NCBI GenBank assembly: GCA_964557575.1
Contig: CAZLBC010000051.1
Span: 1-32,545 of the forward strand
Source: CAZLBC01 sp964557575
GTDB lineage: Bacteria > Planctomycetota > Phycisphaerae > SM23-33
DNA length: 32,545 nucleotides
Direction of reading: 5' to 3'
The notes below the pieces were generated by a model, which saw nothing but the letters and a program-made list of their open reading frames with translations, searched no databases and was not told where the DNA came from. Below, one piece after another: positions 1-8,214 of this stretch. Position numbers and translations under genes: made by a program. The stretch's first letter is position 1. Each line of letters begins with the position of its first letter.

Positions 1-17
1 CGATTTTGTGTGGTGTA

Positions 18-45
18 TTGATTTCCCGCTCTCCCGTTGTATACT
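18..45 (+). promoter_or_regulatory. Probable sigma-70 promoter of tRNA-Cys
   Basis: A -35-like TTGATT (18-23) and a -10-like TATACT (40-45, five of six consensus bases) are separated by 16 bases. Transcription would start near position 52, about 30 bases before the tRNA. No other gene lies between, so this most simply serves the tRNA. The call rests only on the match to consensus. Confidence 0.5.
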
Positions 46-82
46 TTACGGCTTGTTTTGCGAGGTGCGACGGCACAGATAC

Positions 83-156
83 GGCGGCGTAGCCAAGCGG
101 ACCAAGGCGACGGATTGCAAATCCGTTATTCGTGGGTTCGAATCCCACCGCCGCCT
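83..156 (+). tRNA. tRNA-Cys (anticodon GCA)
   Basis: A full cloverleaf can be drawn. The acceptor stem is GGCGGCG (83-89) with CGCCGCC (149-155). The anticodon stem ACGGA/TCCGT encloses the loop TTGCAAA, with anticodon GCA at 117-119. The T arm is GTGGG-TTCGAAT-CCCAC. The unpaired base 156 is T, the U73 discriminator expected for cysteine tRNA. The 3' CCA is not encoded, because 156-159 is a T run, so it must be added by the CCA-adding enzyme. It stands alone, with no neighbouring tRNA and no visible attachment-site duplication. Confidence 0.97.
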
Positions 157-352
157 TTTCACTTCTTCACAGCCGTTATTTTGACGATTCCCTTAACCGT
201 AATCCCTTTACATAACCGAAATTAGAATGTAAGCTCAATAGCGGTTTCGTCGATTTTTCAAACGCTGTCGCGAGGTTTGTTCTAGCCTTTTGGTATGCGA
301 GCGTGTCTGTTATTCTGTAGTGATTATCTTGAAAGATGTGAAAGGTGATATC

Positions 353-1483
353 ATGAACATCAAGCATCGTCTGCCGGTCGGTTTCCTTTCGTGCTCTTTG
401 TTTTTTACGGTGGTGTTCGCGGGCTCGAACGGCTATGTCTGCGGCGCCTCGACTGCCGCCGGAGCGTATACCGCCAAGGTGAATGCACTCGATTCTTCCG
501 CCCCGGGGGAGATACTGAAGTTGGCTCGCTGGGCGTGGGAAAAGTATGGCGATGTTGAGAAGCCCGACGTCGCAGTTCTGGGAATGGCGATAAGTGATCT
601 GACGAAAGCGATTGAAACGGTGAAAAAGAAGGGTGGCGATACGCTTCCCTATGATTTGCTTTTGGTGCGGATGAGGGAAGAATACAAAAAGTCGGGCGGC
701 GTGGTAAAACCGGATAACGGCAGCGGCAGCGGCAGCACGCCGGCATCCCGCGGGGGCAAGGATGTTCTCGACGACAGGGATATAAAGTGGATTCGTCTCC
801 AGGAACTCACTGAGAATGACAGGGTGCAGGTTTCATTTAAAAACGATGCCATCACCCGCTACATTGAAAAGATGCGGGGAAACGAGAAGTCGCACTGGAA
901 TCTTCCAGGCAAGGAAGATGCATTCAAGAAGTATACCGACACGGCGAAGGCCCTTGAGATACGAGAGAACATGGGGGAAAACGCCGACTTTCTCAAGAAC
1001 ATTCATGTTATGGGCGATCCGCTGTTCATGAAACAGTTCGTTGTCCTCGTCTGGCCGATCGTGCGTCAGCGCTGTGCCTCTCCGGCGTGTCACGGTGGTA
1101 AAAAGTCCAAGGGAGGATTGCGTTTCGTAACCGATTCGCGAATGCAGACGACGGCCGGGCGCTATACGAATTTCGCCATCATCAGCGGCTTCGTCGGCAG
1201 CAGGGACCGGCGCTTACTGGAGCGCCAGGACCCGAAGATGTCGCTCCTGCTCCAGTTCACCCTTGACGGTAAAATCAGTGAGCTCAAGCATCCGAAGTTG
1301 ACAAATAAGAAAATGCCGCGCGCTCTCTTCAAATCAACAAACGATCCGCGATACGTGAGGATTCGAAAGTGGATCAAGTCTTTGAACGGTCCTCTCCACC
1401 CCGACTATCACATAGCGGTAAAACATTTGCACCAGACGACGGTGCGACTCAAAAGGAAAGAGGCCGTTATTCCCGGCCTGTGA
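353..1483 (+). CDS. Secreted cytochrome-c-like protein with a C-X4-C-H motif
   Basis: A 376-residue exported protein. The ATG at 353 is chosen because AAAGGTGAT lies just upstream and the product then begins with a signal peptide (MNIKHRLP, then a hydrophobic stretch to about residue 24). The earlier in-frame ATG at 290 would bury that signal. A Gly/Ser linker lies near residues 120-130. The distal half has the motif C241-ASPA-C246-H247-GG, and much later M321-P in KKMPR followed by an RIRKWIKSL helix. That order (Cys...Cys-His, then Met, then a Trp-containing helix) is how planctomycete c-type cytochrome domains look, but the spacing is CX4CH instead of CXXCH. Haem attachment is therefore likely but unproven. 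The N-terminal half is not recognised. A periplasmic redox or scaffold role is inference. Confidence 0.65.
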   Translation: MNIKHRLPVGFLSCSLFFTVVFAGSNGYVCGASTAAGAYTAKVNALDSSAPGEILKLARWAWEKYGDVEKPDVAVLGMAISDLTKAIETVKKKGGDTLPYDLLLVRMREEYKKSGGVVKPDNGSGSGSTPASRGGKDVLDDRDIKWIRLQELTENDRVQVSFKNDAITRYIEKMRGNEKSHWNLPGKEDAFKKYTDTAKALEIRENMGENADFLKNIHVMGDPLFMKQFVVLVWPIVRQRCASPACHGGKKSKGGLRFVTDSRMQTTAGRYTNFAIISGFVGSRDRRLLERQDPKMSLLLQFTLDGKISELKHPKLTNKKMPRALFKSTNDPRYVRIRKWIKSLNGPLHPDYHIAVKHLHQTTVRLKRKEAVIPGL

Positions 1484-1594
1484 TGTCGCCGAGAAGTTGT
1501 CCGGTATTATTCGGCATGGAATCGGAGCGGTATACTGAACGCCGTATGACGTGGCAATGAACGATACCATCAGCACCCGCGAAGGATTGGCATA

Positions 1595-2287
1595 GTGCAA
1601 ATAGCAATGATGGCTGTCATGGCGCTGTCGCTCCTTACGGCCGTGATCGTAGTCGTCATTATGAGTATCAGGCTTTTTTGCCGTACGATGTCTGTTTCCC
1701 GCTATGCGGGGAAGGCTGCATTGGGCTTTTCGCGTGAGGACACGTTTGATATACCTCTCCGATTCGGCTACTTTTCGATATTTTCATGTGGTCACAGCCC
1801 CCATGTTTTCAATGTTGTGTACGGACGTATTGATGATCGCACCCTGTATTCATTTGATTACTGTTACGAGGTTGGACACGGGACCAGGCGACTGGCGCGG
1901 CACTACCGGGTGATTGTACTCGATGCGGAAAATCTGAAATCGGACCTGCTGATGTGGAGTGATCTGGATGTCGAGGCTGCGCCGTTATCGGTTCGGCAGG
2001 TACGTGGTCGTTACGGTAACTGGTCGTATACGGGCAGTGAAAAACTGGCGGCCTTGCTGTGGCGCGTTTTCGGGGAGGACAGGGATTATGGAATTAGCGT
2101 CGAAATGGCCAATGGCTGGATGCTGTTCTGTGTTCCTTTTGCGCTGAGCGGGGGACTCGGGCAGACCGATCTGATTGAAAAATGTCGCGAAACAACGGAA
2201 AGAATATGTAAACTATGGGGCGAAGAAGACATGCCCGAAAGACAGGTCGATCAGAACAATCGACTTGAAAAAGCCCCCCCGTCGTGA
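1595..2287 (+). CDS. Membrane-anchored protein of unknown function
   Basis: A 230-residue protein starting with GTG at 1595, preceded at good distance (8 bases) by GAAGGA. In-frame ATG codons at 1607 and 1610 are weaker alternatives. Residues 1-28 form one hydrophobic helix (MMAVMALSLLTAVIVVVIM), followed by a soluble domain. That domain contains FGYFSIFSCGHSPHVFNVV and SFDYCYEVG, a pattern (short beta strands, then FDYxY) seen in widespread uncharacterised membrane proteins; I cannot name the family with certainty. The C-terminus is polar. It is co-directional with the genes on both sides (111 bases after the cytochrome-like gene, 94 bases before the lipoprotein). The function is unknown. 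Confidence 0.65.
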   Translation: MQIAMMAVMALSLLTAVIVVVIMSIRLFCRTMSVSRYAGKAALGFSREDTFDIPLRFGYFSIFSCGHSPHVFNVVYGRIDDRTLYSFDYCYEVGHGTRRLARHYRVIVLDAENLKSDLLMWSDLDVEAAPLSVRQVRGRYGNWSYTGSEKLAALLWRVFGEDRDYGISVEMANGWMLFCVPFALSGGLGQTDLIEKCRETTERICKLWGEEDMPERQVDQNNRLEKAPPS

Positions 2288-2381
2288 TACAAAATCGGTA
2301 TTCTGCGTTATATATGGGTCGTGATTGTAGACGGTTACGGACTTCGTTACCGACGTAGGGCCATTGGATAGGAGATACGCC

Positions 2382-4088
2382 GTGCGTGAGAATAAATCGT
2401 GTTTGCATTTCCTGATCGGCATGTTGTCGATTCTCGTATTCATCCATGGATGTTCGAGCACTGAAGACAGGGAACGGGGCAAGTTACTGCAGGAAGCAAC
2501 CGGTGCATGCCGCAGGAAATACAAAAGGGCCTTGAAACTCATAACCAATCCGCTGATCGAACAGGAAACTCTGCAAAATGAACCCCTGTCCGACAAGCCG
2601 GATCAGGTTTCTGAAAAAGCGATTGCGATCTTAGACGAGGTGGCCGAGGAGCTTGATGCGGCGATCAAGAAGGACGATGCCCTGCGAAAGAAGCAGAAAG
2701 ATGAGGGTAATCCGCCCCCTGCAGAGGACAGCGATCGAGCCACGGCGATGATGTTGTGGAGCAATGTGGCGGATAAAAAGGGCAATCATTATCGAGACGT
2801 GATGATTTCAAACATCAAGTATATCGAACGCGAACTCCGTGAAGCCGACGGGGCACTGGATACAATCAGGGAGGGTTGCAAGGATATATATATTTACAAG
2901 GACAGCACGGGACAGGCTGATGAATTCAAGTCCAAGTCGCCGGAGGTCACGTCACGTTCAAAAGAGGTGACTGCGGAAAAAAAGAAGGTGGAAGGGGAAA
3001 TCGAAACTATCGATTCTGAAATAGCACGATTGGAAAAGGAAATTCAGGAAAATTCCAGGAAAGCCGCAGAACTCAAAGCCGAGAGTTCGCTTTCCGAAGA
3101 CGCTGAAGGTATGAAAAAATTATTGCAGGCTCAAAGCCTGCAGAAAAAAGTCTATGAAGCGCAATTGTCGACGCGCGACAAGAGACGAAGAAAACGGCAG
3201 AAACAAATTGAACTGGAGAGATTGAACGCGCAGCTCGCGGCGGCTCAGGGGAGAACAGAAGATCTTTCCCAGGATATCAGTGACGCCGAGAAGAGCGAAG
3301 GTCGAATCAGCGAAAAGCTGAAGGCGCGGGCGGCCGAGCTCACGGCAGCGGCACAGCGTGTTAAGGAACAACTCGACAAGGCCGCGGCTTTGACGGTTAC
3401 CTGCGCAGAGCTTGCTGAAAAAGCCGGAAGGGCTTACAAGGTTTCCGTCGACAAGGTGGGTGACGCCCGGAGCGAGCATGCGCCTGATGATATCAAGTCC
3501 AATTTTTACCAGGAAGAAGGAAGTGTTTTGCACGATAGGGCAAAACTCGACCTCGCTCTCTACCAGTTGAATACAATCCATTCCACATTCCTTGATAAAC
3601 GCGGAAAGACGTGGCAGTTTTTCTATCAGATCCAGGAAGATTCATATCCGGGGAAGATACCCGAATTGCCTGTAAACAAGGACATCACGGATTTTATTTC
3701 CGGTACTGAGAATGTGAAAAACAAGGCAGCAGCGTTATACGCGCAGGCGCTTGAGAAATTCGACAATGCCGTGGAAGCGTCTCCCGCACCCAAGGAGTGG
3801 ATGTATATGCGGTGCAAGTTGTCGTTTCTTCTCGATTATGCCAGTTCGCTTGACTACCTCGGTAGCAGTCAGGAAGCGATGGCCCAACTGGCCGCCGCCA
3901 GGAGGTTATTGCCGAAGGCGCAGGAAGCGGCCGATCGCGTGGGTAAATCCACCGCGCTCAGAGATGTCAGAAAAGCAATGGAAGACGCAGGTGGTATCAT
4001 TGGGGCCGGCGCCGGTTCCGGCGGTGGTGCCGTTGCGCCGCCCGCCGACGGCGGCACCGCAGCGCCACCTTCCGACGGCGGCACATAA
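2382..4088 (+). CDS. Coiled-coil lipoprotein of unknown function
   Basis: A 568-residue lipoprotein. The GTG at 2382 is favoured over the TTG at 2364 because AGGAG sits 7-8 bases ahead of it and the product then starts with a compact lipoprotein signal, MRENKSCLHFLIGMLSILVF followed by IHG-C24. Cys24 would be lipidated and the next residues are SST. The middle (about residues 180-350) is very rich in Glu, Lys, Arg and Ala with heptad-like spacing and reads as long coiled coil. The region after 430 is helical and TPR-like (ALYAQALEKFDNAVEASP, then YASSLDYLGSSQEAMAQLAA). The last 35 residues are Gly/Ala/Pro-rich with a twice-repeated APPxDGGT. It probably faces the periplasm or outer membrane as a structural or scaffold protein. 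No enzyme motif is visible. Confidence 0.7.
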   Translation: MRENKSCLHFLIGMLSILVFIHGCSSTEDRERGKLLQEATGACRRKYKRALKLITNPLIEQETLQNEPLSDKPDQVSEKAIAILDEVAEELDAAIKKDDALRKKQKDEGNPPPAEDSDRATAMMLWSNVADKKGNHYRDVMISNIKYIERELREADGALDTIREGCKDIYIYKDSTGQADEFKSKSPEVTSRSKEVTAEKKKVEGEIETIDSEIARLEKEIQENSRKAAELKAESSLSEDAEGMKKLLQAQSLQKKVYEAQLSTRDKRRRKRQKQIELERLNAQLAAAQGRTEDLSQDISDAEKSEGRISEKLKARAAELTAAAQRVKEQLDKAAALTVTCAELAEKAGRAYKVSVDKVGDARSEHAPDDIKSNFYQEEGSVLHDRAKLDLALYQLNTIHSTFLDKRGKTWQFFYQIQEDSYPGKIPELPVNKDITDFISGTENVKNKAAALYAQALEKFDNAVEASPAPKEWMYMRCKLSFLLDYASSLDYLGSSQEAMAQLAAARRLLPKAQEAADRVGKSTALRDVRKAMEDAGGIIGAGAGSGGGAVAPPADGGTAAPPSDGGT

Positions 4089-4145
4089 ATGGCGGCTGTA
4101 CGCCGGAAACAACGCGCTGGCCGCGTTTTCAATCATTGCAACCAA

Positions 4146-4191
4146 CTGCCGACATGAACGGCAGGCCACAATATGACGATTGCACATCGTC
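4146..4191 (+). other. Two small hairpins in the 208-base gap before the sigma factor gene
   Basis: The gap 4089-4296 holds no gene. It has two perfect six-base-pair hairpins: CTGCCG (4146-4151) with CGGCAG (4159-4164), and GACGAT (4175-4180) with ATCGTC (4186-4191). Neither is followed by a T run, so they are not classical intrinsic terminators. They may stabilise the 3' end of the lipoprotein transcript or be operator-like. Nothing else is evident there except an AT-rich stretch at 4245-4280 that may hold the sigma gene promoter. Confidence 0.35.
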
Positions 4192-4296
4192 CGGATACGG
4201 CGGGAATGGTATTAACTGAGTCGATTTTGTCCGTGTACCTTCTCCCGAGAATATCTGTATCTGTATTGATATTATGTGTTTAGGGACATAGTTCCG

Positions 4297-5973
4297 ATGC
4301 GAGATTACTCCAATAACGTCATGGGGGAGCTTGCCTCGGAATTGTGTTCGGGATTGAAAAGGCTTCGCAAAGGGTATGTCGATGCGGCGGAAGATTTCAT
4401 CGATTCCCTCGACACGAGTAAACAGTATCCGTATGAATTTGTAGTCTATCGGCTTACGGGATACCGTCCGAAAGGGTCGGGAATGTCTCGCTGCGTCTTC
4501 GACGGGGATGATCTCCTTCAGGACTTGTTGAATTTACTCCTTGATCTCTCCGATAGTTTTGAATTGCGAACCAGCGATTATGCCGAGAAGGTTTTCGATA
4601 CCGTTGCACTGGCAAAGCATTTTGACGTGTCGACGAAAACGATTCAGCGGTGGCGGAAAAAGGGGCTTGCCTGCCGGCGCATGATATTTCCTGATGAAAA
4701 ACGCCGTATCGGATTTCTCGAAAGTTCGGTGAGAAAATTCCGTGAAAACAACGAGGACCAGGTTCGTCGATCATCTGAATTTTCGCAGTTGTCGAAAAGT
4801 GAAAAGCAAGATGTTATTCGCAAGGCCAGGCGGATGGCTAAGAGTCCCGGCGCGAGTCTCAGCGATGTTGTCCGGCGTATTGCCGACAGTAGCGGCCGGT
4901 CCGTCGAATCAATACGCTGGATTATTCGTAAGCATGACCGGGAGAATTCCCGGGGCCGCATATTTTCCGAGTCTTCGGAACCACTCGAGGAAAAGGATAA
5001 GTGGTGTATCTTCAGGAGTTACATGCGGGGCGTTTCCGTCCCGGCGCTTGCAAAACAGCACGACCGGACGCGGAGCAGTATCTATCGCATCGTCAACGAG
5101 ATGCGAGCCGCCCAGTTAAACGAAAGGCCAATTACCTATATATATAACGAGTGTTTTGATGATCCCGGCATGGAAAAAGAAATTTGTGCGAATAGTGATC
5201 AGCTAGACCTAGACCAGGAAACAGAGGACAACCGCAAGAAGGCGCCGGTGAAACCCCCTTCCGACCTTCCCCCCTACCTTAAGAGCCTTTACACATTTCC
5301 CCTTTTGAGTCCTGCCGAGGAAAGGCACTTGTTCCGGAAATACAATTACCTGAAATACACGGCGGACAAACTTCGGAAAAATATCGATCTCACCTCGGTC
5401 TCGGCCCAACAGGTCAAGGATATTGAAGAATTGCTCCTGCAGGCAAACATAGTTAAAAACCATATTCTACGGTCAAATCTGAGGCTCGTGGTTTCTATCG
5501 CCAAGAAACATATACGGGGCCCGCTCACCCTTTTCGAGTTGATAAGCGACGGAAATCTGTCCTTGATGCGAGCGGTCGAAAAGTTCGATTATTCAAAGGG
5601 ATTCAGGTTCAGTACCTATGCCTCCTGGGCGATTATAAAGAATTACGCCAGGTCGGTCCCCAAGGAAAAATACCAGCTCGATCGTTTTTCCACCGGTCAC
5701 GAAGAATTACTCGACATCGCCACGTCCCTGCGGACGTACGATCCGTCCAAGGATAGTAAATACGAATTACGGGAAAGCGTGGGAGCGCTTTTGAGTCATC
5801 TCACCCAGAGAGAGCGAACCATTCTGGTCGATCACTACGGGCTGGAGGAAAACGCCGAGCCGAAGACATTTGAAGAGCTTGGCAAGCGGTTGGGCATCAG
5901 TAAAGAGCGTGTGCGGCAGATTGAAATTCAGGCTCTCAACAAGCTGCAGGACATTGCCGCGGCAATGAGATAA
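4297..5973 (+). CDS. Sigma-70 family RNA polymerase sigma factor with N-terminal helix-turn-helix modules
   Basis: A 558-residue sigma factor. The ATG at 4297 has AGGGA ten bases upstream; the GTG at 4276 lacks a ribosome site. The C-terminal 230 residues are sigma: region 1.2-like (YTFPLLSPAEERHLFRKYN, about 332-350), region 2 (NLRLVVSIAKKH; ELISDGNLSLMRAVEKFDY; FSTYASWAIIKNYARSVP, 394-455) and region 4 (LTQRERTILVDHYGLEE; GISKERVRQIEIQALNKLQ, 503-551). Region 3 is reduced to about 40 residues. The first 270 residues hold three candidate helix-turn-helix units: 103-125 (ALAKHFDVSTKTIQRW, MerR/excisionase-like), 187-212 (SDVVRRIADSSGRSVESIRW) and 243-270 (PALAKQHDRTRSSIYRI). It is too unlike RpoD at the promoter-melting segment to be the housekeeping factor. 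An alternative or specialised planctomycete-type factor is likely; the regulon is unknown. Confidence 0.85.
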   Translation: MRDYSNNVMGELASELCSGLKRLRKGYVDAAEDFIDSLDTSKQYPYEFVVYRLTGYRPKGSGMSRCVFDGDDLLQDLLNLLLDLSDSFELRTSDYAEKVFDTVALAKHFDVSTKTIQRWRKKGLACRRMIFPDEKRRIGFLESSVRKFRENNEDQVRRSSEFSQLSKSEKQDVIRKARRMAKSPGASLSDVVRRIADSSGRSVESIRWIIRKHDRENSRGRIFSESSEPLEEKDKWCIFRSYMRGVSVPALAKQHDRTRSSIYRIVNEMRAAQLNERPITYIYNECFDDPGMEKEICANSDQLDLDQETEDNRKKAPVKPPSDLPPYLKSLYTFPLLSPAEERHLFRKYNYLKYTADKLRKNIDLTSVSAQQVKDIEELLLQANIVKNHILRSNLRLVVSIAKKHIRGPLTLFELISDGNLSLMRAVEKFDYSKGFRFSTYASWAIIKNYARSVPKEKYQLDRFSTGHEELLDIATSLRTYDPSKDSKYELRESVGALLSHLTQRERTILVDHYGLEENAEPKTFEELGKRLGISKERVRQIEIQALNKLQDIAAAMR

Positions 5974-6082
5974 CAGACAACAAGAGCAGGGGGGTGATTA
6001 CAGGACATCAAGGCGCGTTTCCCAATCGTTGTCAACGAGGGGATATCCTGTTCCCTGACCGGGGAAAACGGGCGATTCTAAC

Positions 6083-6226
6083 AGCCTATCCGAATAACCC
6101 TCTGGCTTCGGCCGGCTGCGGTGTCGGACTGCATCGCCAACCCGGAGACGGGTTGTCTGCTTCGCCCTCCTAGTCCGCGGCCGCCTCGCTCGGCCTCGGG
6201 CCGACGAGGGGTTATTCGGACAGGCT
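6083..6226. mobile_element. MITE-like foldback element next to the FtsB-like gene
   Basis: A 144-base imperfect palindrome. The ends are inverted repeats of about 20 bases (6083-6102 and 6206-6226), sharing AGCCTRTCCGAATAACCC with one mismatch and one indel. Inside are further pairs: CGGACT (6125-6130) with AGTCCG (6172-6177), and an apical hairpin CAACCCG-GAGA-CGGGTTG (6138-6155). CTAA flanks both sides (6078-6081 and 6227-6230, the left copy one base removed), a possible target duplication. No coding sequence is credible inside. It abuts the stop codon of the minus-strand gene at 6227. It could be a non-autonomous transposon, a REP/BIME-like repeat or a stable 3' structure. The remaining 5974-6082 shows nothing. 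Confidence 0.5.
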
Positions 6227-6769
6227 CTAAGCGCTCGGCGATTTCGTGCCGGCAATAGGTGGAGGAAAGATAAGCAGTGATGCCAGGATGATCGCGGTAG
6301 CCATGACGAGCAGCCCCCTTCTCCTCGCGGGATCATCCATTTTACGACCGTATTCAACGATCCATCCCGCGGGCGGCGGTGGATAGTTCTCGGGTTCTAC
6401 ATTGAGAGTTGCCGGGTTGACCGAGCCCTTTCCGGTTTCCATGACGACTACTTCATTTTCGGGAAAAAGGCCGATTTGACTGCTGCAAATGCGGCTTAAC
6501 AGTATCTCGTCTTTCTCGACAGCCGTTATCAGCTCATCCATCGCGTCAATTATTTCGCGCGCGTTCCTGATCCTGATCTGCTCGCACTGCAACCGATGCC
6601 TGATTTTCAGGTTACGGGCATAACTCGGCAGCAGGACGACGCCGGCGAACAGCGTCAGCGCCGTACCGGCAAGAATACAGAATCCCGTGAATCGCAGCAA
6701 ACGGAGCGCTGCGCCACACCGGGGGGTGGTGCGTATTATCGTATTATTATTTGTTCCAGGTTGATGCAC
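6227..6769 (-). CDS. FtsB/DivIC-like membrane protein (candidate septum formation initiator)
   Basis: About 180 residues from a GTG at 6769 that overlaps the enolase stop by 23 bases. The start is uncertain because no later ATG precedes the membrane helix. Residues 25-48 form a membrane helix, 51-85 are coiled-coil-like (RHRLQCEQIRIRNAREIIDA), then DEILLSRICSSQIGLFPENE resembles the FtsB/DivIC signature (Asp, Glu/Arg helix, Leu-Gly, x, x-pro/asp-Glu). A proline-rich linker and a second membrane helix (153-168) follow, which typical FtsB lacks. In many bacteria ftsB lies directly after eno, as here. If correct, it joins FtsL and FtsQ in the divisome. The likeness is by eye and the second helix is odd, so the name is tentative. 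Translation is probably coupled to eno. Confidence 0.5.
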   Translation of the reverse strand: MHQPGTNNNTIIRTTPRCGAALRLLRFTGFCILAGTALTLFAGVVLLPSYARNLKIRHRLQCEQIRIRNAREIIDAMDELITAVEKDEILLSRICSSQIGLFPENEVVVMETGKGSVNPATLNVEPENYPPPPAGWIVEYGRKMDDPARRRGLLVMATAIILASLLIFPPPIAGTKSPSA

Positions 6770-8048
6770 CGTAGACCGCCATGTCTTCGAGTGCTTCCTC
6801 GATCCTGAGGAGTTGGTTATATTTGCAAATGCGATCCGTCCTTGACGCCGAACCGGTCTTGATCTGGCCGGTGTTTTTCGCCACGACAATATCCGCTATG
6901 GTGGTATCCTCTGTTTCGCCCGAACGGTGGCTGACCACTGCGGTAAACTCGTTTTTGTGTGCCAGGTCAATTGCCGCGTTGGTTTCAGTCAGTGTCCCGA
7001 TCTGGTTTACCTTTATCAATATACTGTTTGCCGCTTTTTCATCTATGCCTTTTTGCAGGAACTTTACGTTCGTGACGAAAAGGTCGTCGCCGACGATCTG
7101 GATTTTATCACCCAGCCGTTCGGTAAGCATTTTCCATCCGTCCCAGTCGTCTTCTCCGAGTCCGTCTTCCAGTGACCGGATAGGATACTTATCGCACCAT
7201 TCAGCCCAGATATCTACCATTTCCTCGGTGGTCGCGATGCGATCGGGATCGGACTTGAAGAAACAGTATCCTTCTTTATCCTTTTTGCGGGCCTCGTTGA
7301 TCATTTCGCTCGTGGCGGGATCAAGCGCCAGCCAGATGTCCTCTCCCGCCGTATACCCGGCATTTTCTATAGCCTTCAGAATTAATTCAGGAGCTTCGTC
7401 ATTGTTTTTGAGGTTTGGCGCATAACCGCCCTCGTCCCCGACGGCGGTGCTGTATCCCTTTTCTTTCAGGACCGGCTTGAGGGCATGAAAGACCTCGGTG
7501 CCCATTCTAAGCCCTTCCGAGAACGTTTCGGCACCCCAGGGCTGAATCATGAATTCCTGAAAATCGACCGTCCCGTCGGCATGTTTTCCGCCGTTCAATA
7601 TATTAAGCATGGGGACGGGCAGTGTCACGGCATTGGTGCCGCCGAGGTACTTGTATAGCGGTTTGCCTTGCGCATCGGCGGCGGCTTTGGCAACCGCCAT
7701 GGAAACGCCGAGTATTGCGTTTGCACCGAATTTCGATTTATTGGGAGTGCCGTCGGCCTCTATCATGGCTTTGTCGATAGCCGTCTGGTCCGTGGCATCC
7801 ATTTCCTTGACGAGTTCGCGGATCTCGGTGTTGACGGCCCTGACCGCCTTTTTCACTCCCTTGCCGTTGTAGATTTCCATGTCTCCGTCGCGGAGTTCGC
7901 ACGCTTCGTTTTCGCCGGTGCTGGCACCGGAAGGAACGGCGGCCCGCCCTCGTGCACCACCCTCCAGCGTGACGTCCACTTCAACCGTGGGGTTACCGCG
8001 CGAGTCCAGTATCTGGCGTCCTTTTACTCTCTTGATCTTTGTCGACAT
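6747..8048 (-). CDS. eno: Enolase (phosphopyruvate hydratase)
   Basis: A complete 433-residue enolase, normal length, converting 2-phosphoglycerate to phosphoenolpyruvate in glycolysis. Family motifs are all present in order: GRQILDSRGNPTVEVDV, AAVPSGASTGENEA (mobile loop), GANAILGVSMA, DFQEFMIQP (catalytic-region Glu), AVGDEGGYAPNL (proton-donor Glu), LALDPATSEM and SLEDGLGEDDWDGW (Mg2+ ligands), QIVGDDLFVTN, ILIKVNQIGTLTE (catalytic Lys) and VSHRSGETEDTTIAD. The start has TAAGGA eight bases ahead. It is the first gene after a 166-base gap with its own promoter candidate and is followed at once by the overlapping FtsB-like gene. Cytoplasmic dimer or octamer and often part of the RNA degradosome in other bacteria; nothing here shows that. 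Confidence 0.98.
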   Translation of the reverse strand: MSTKIKRVKGRQILDSRGNPTVEVDVTLEGGARGRAAVPSGASTGENEACELRDGDMEIYNGKGVKKAVRAVNTEIRELVKEMDATDQTAIDKAMIEADGTPNKSKFGANAILGVSMAVAKAAADAQGKPLYKYLGGTNAVTLPVPMLNILNGGKHADGTVDFQEFMIQPWGAETFSEGLRMGTEVFHALKPVLKEKGYSTAVGDEGGYAPNLKNNDEAPELILKAIENAGYTAGEDIWLALDPATSEMINEARKKDKEGYCFFKSDPDRIATTEEMVDIWAEWCDKYPIRSLEDGLGEDDWDGWKMLTERLGDKIQIVGDDLFVTNVKFLQKGIDEKAANSILIKVNQIGTLTETNAAIDLAHKNEFTAVVSHRSGETEDTTIADIVVAKNTGQIKTGSASRTDRICKYNQLLRIEEALEDMAVYGASTWNK

Positions 8049-8121
8049 TTCTCGGTCCTTACTATGGAGTATATCGGGTTTTGAATCACGATCTCTTGAC
8101 GGACTGTGAAAACTCGGCCCT

Positions 8122-8149
8122 ATACTAATCCCAAGTATGGTGGTTTCAA
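8122..8149 (-). promoter_or_regulatory. Probable promoter of eno
   Basis: Read on the minus strand, TTGAAA (8149-8144) and TAGTAT (8127-8122) are spaced by 16 bases, about 74 bases before the eno start codon. A perfect TTGACA also occurs at 8170-8165 but has no matching -10. This lets eno be transcribed apart from the lipoprotein gene upstream. Confidence 0.4.
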
Positions 8150-8214
8150 GCTGTTTTTTTCGTTTGTCAAAAGGAGTGTTCCCGGAAAGGCGGTCTCGAT
8201 CTGAAATGCACGCC

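Noticed and set aside
83..156. tRNA-Cys as an integration site for a mobile island
   Set aside because: No repeat of its 3' end, integrase or island genes are visible in the window.
5998..6357. Minus-strand open frame of 119 codons across the foldback element
   Set aside because: It lies mostly within the palindrome, resembles nothing and overlaps the end of the FtsB-like gene in another frame.
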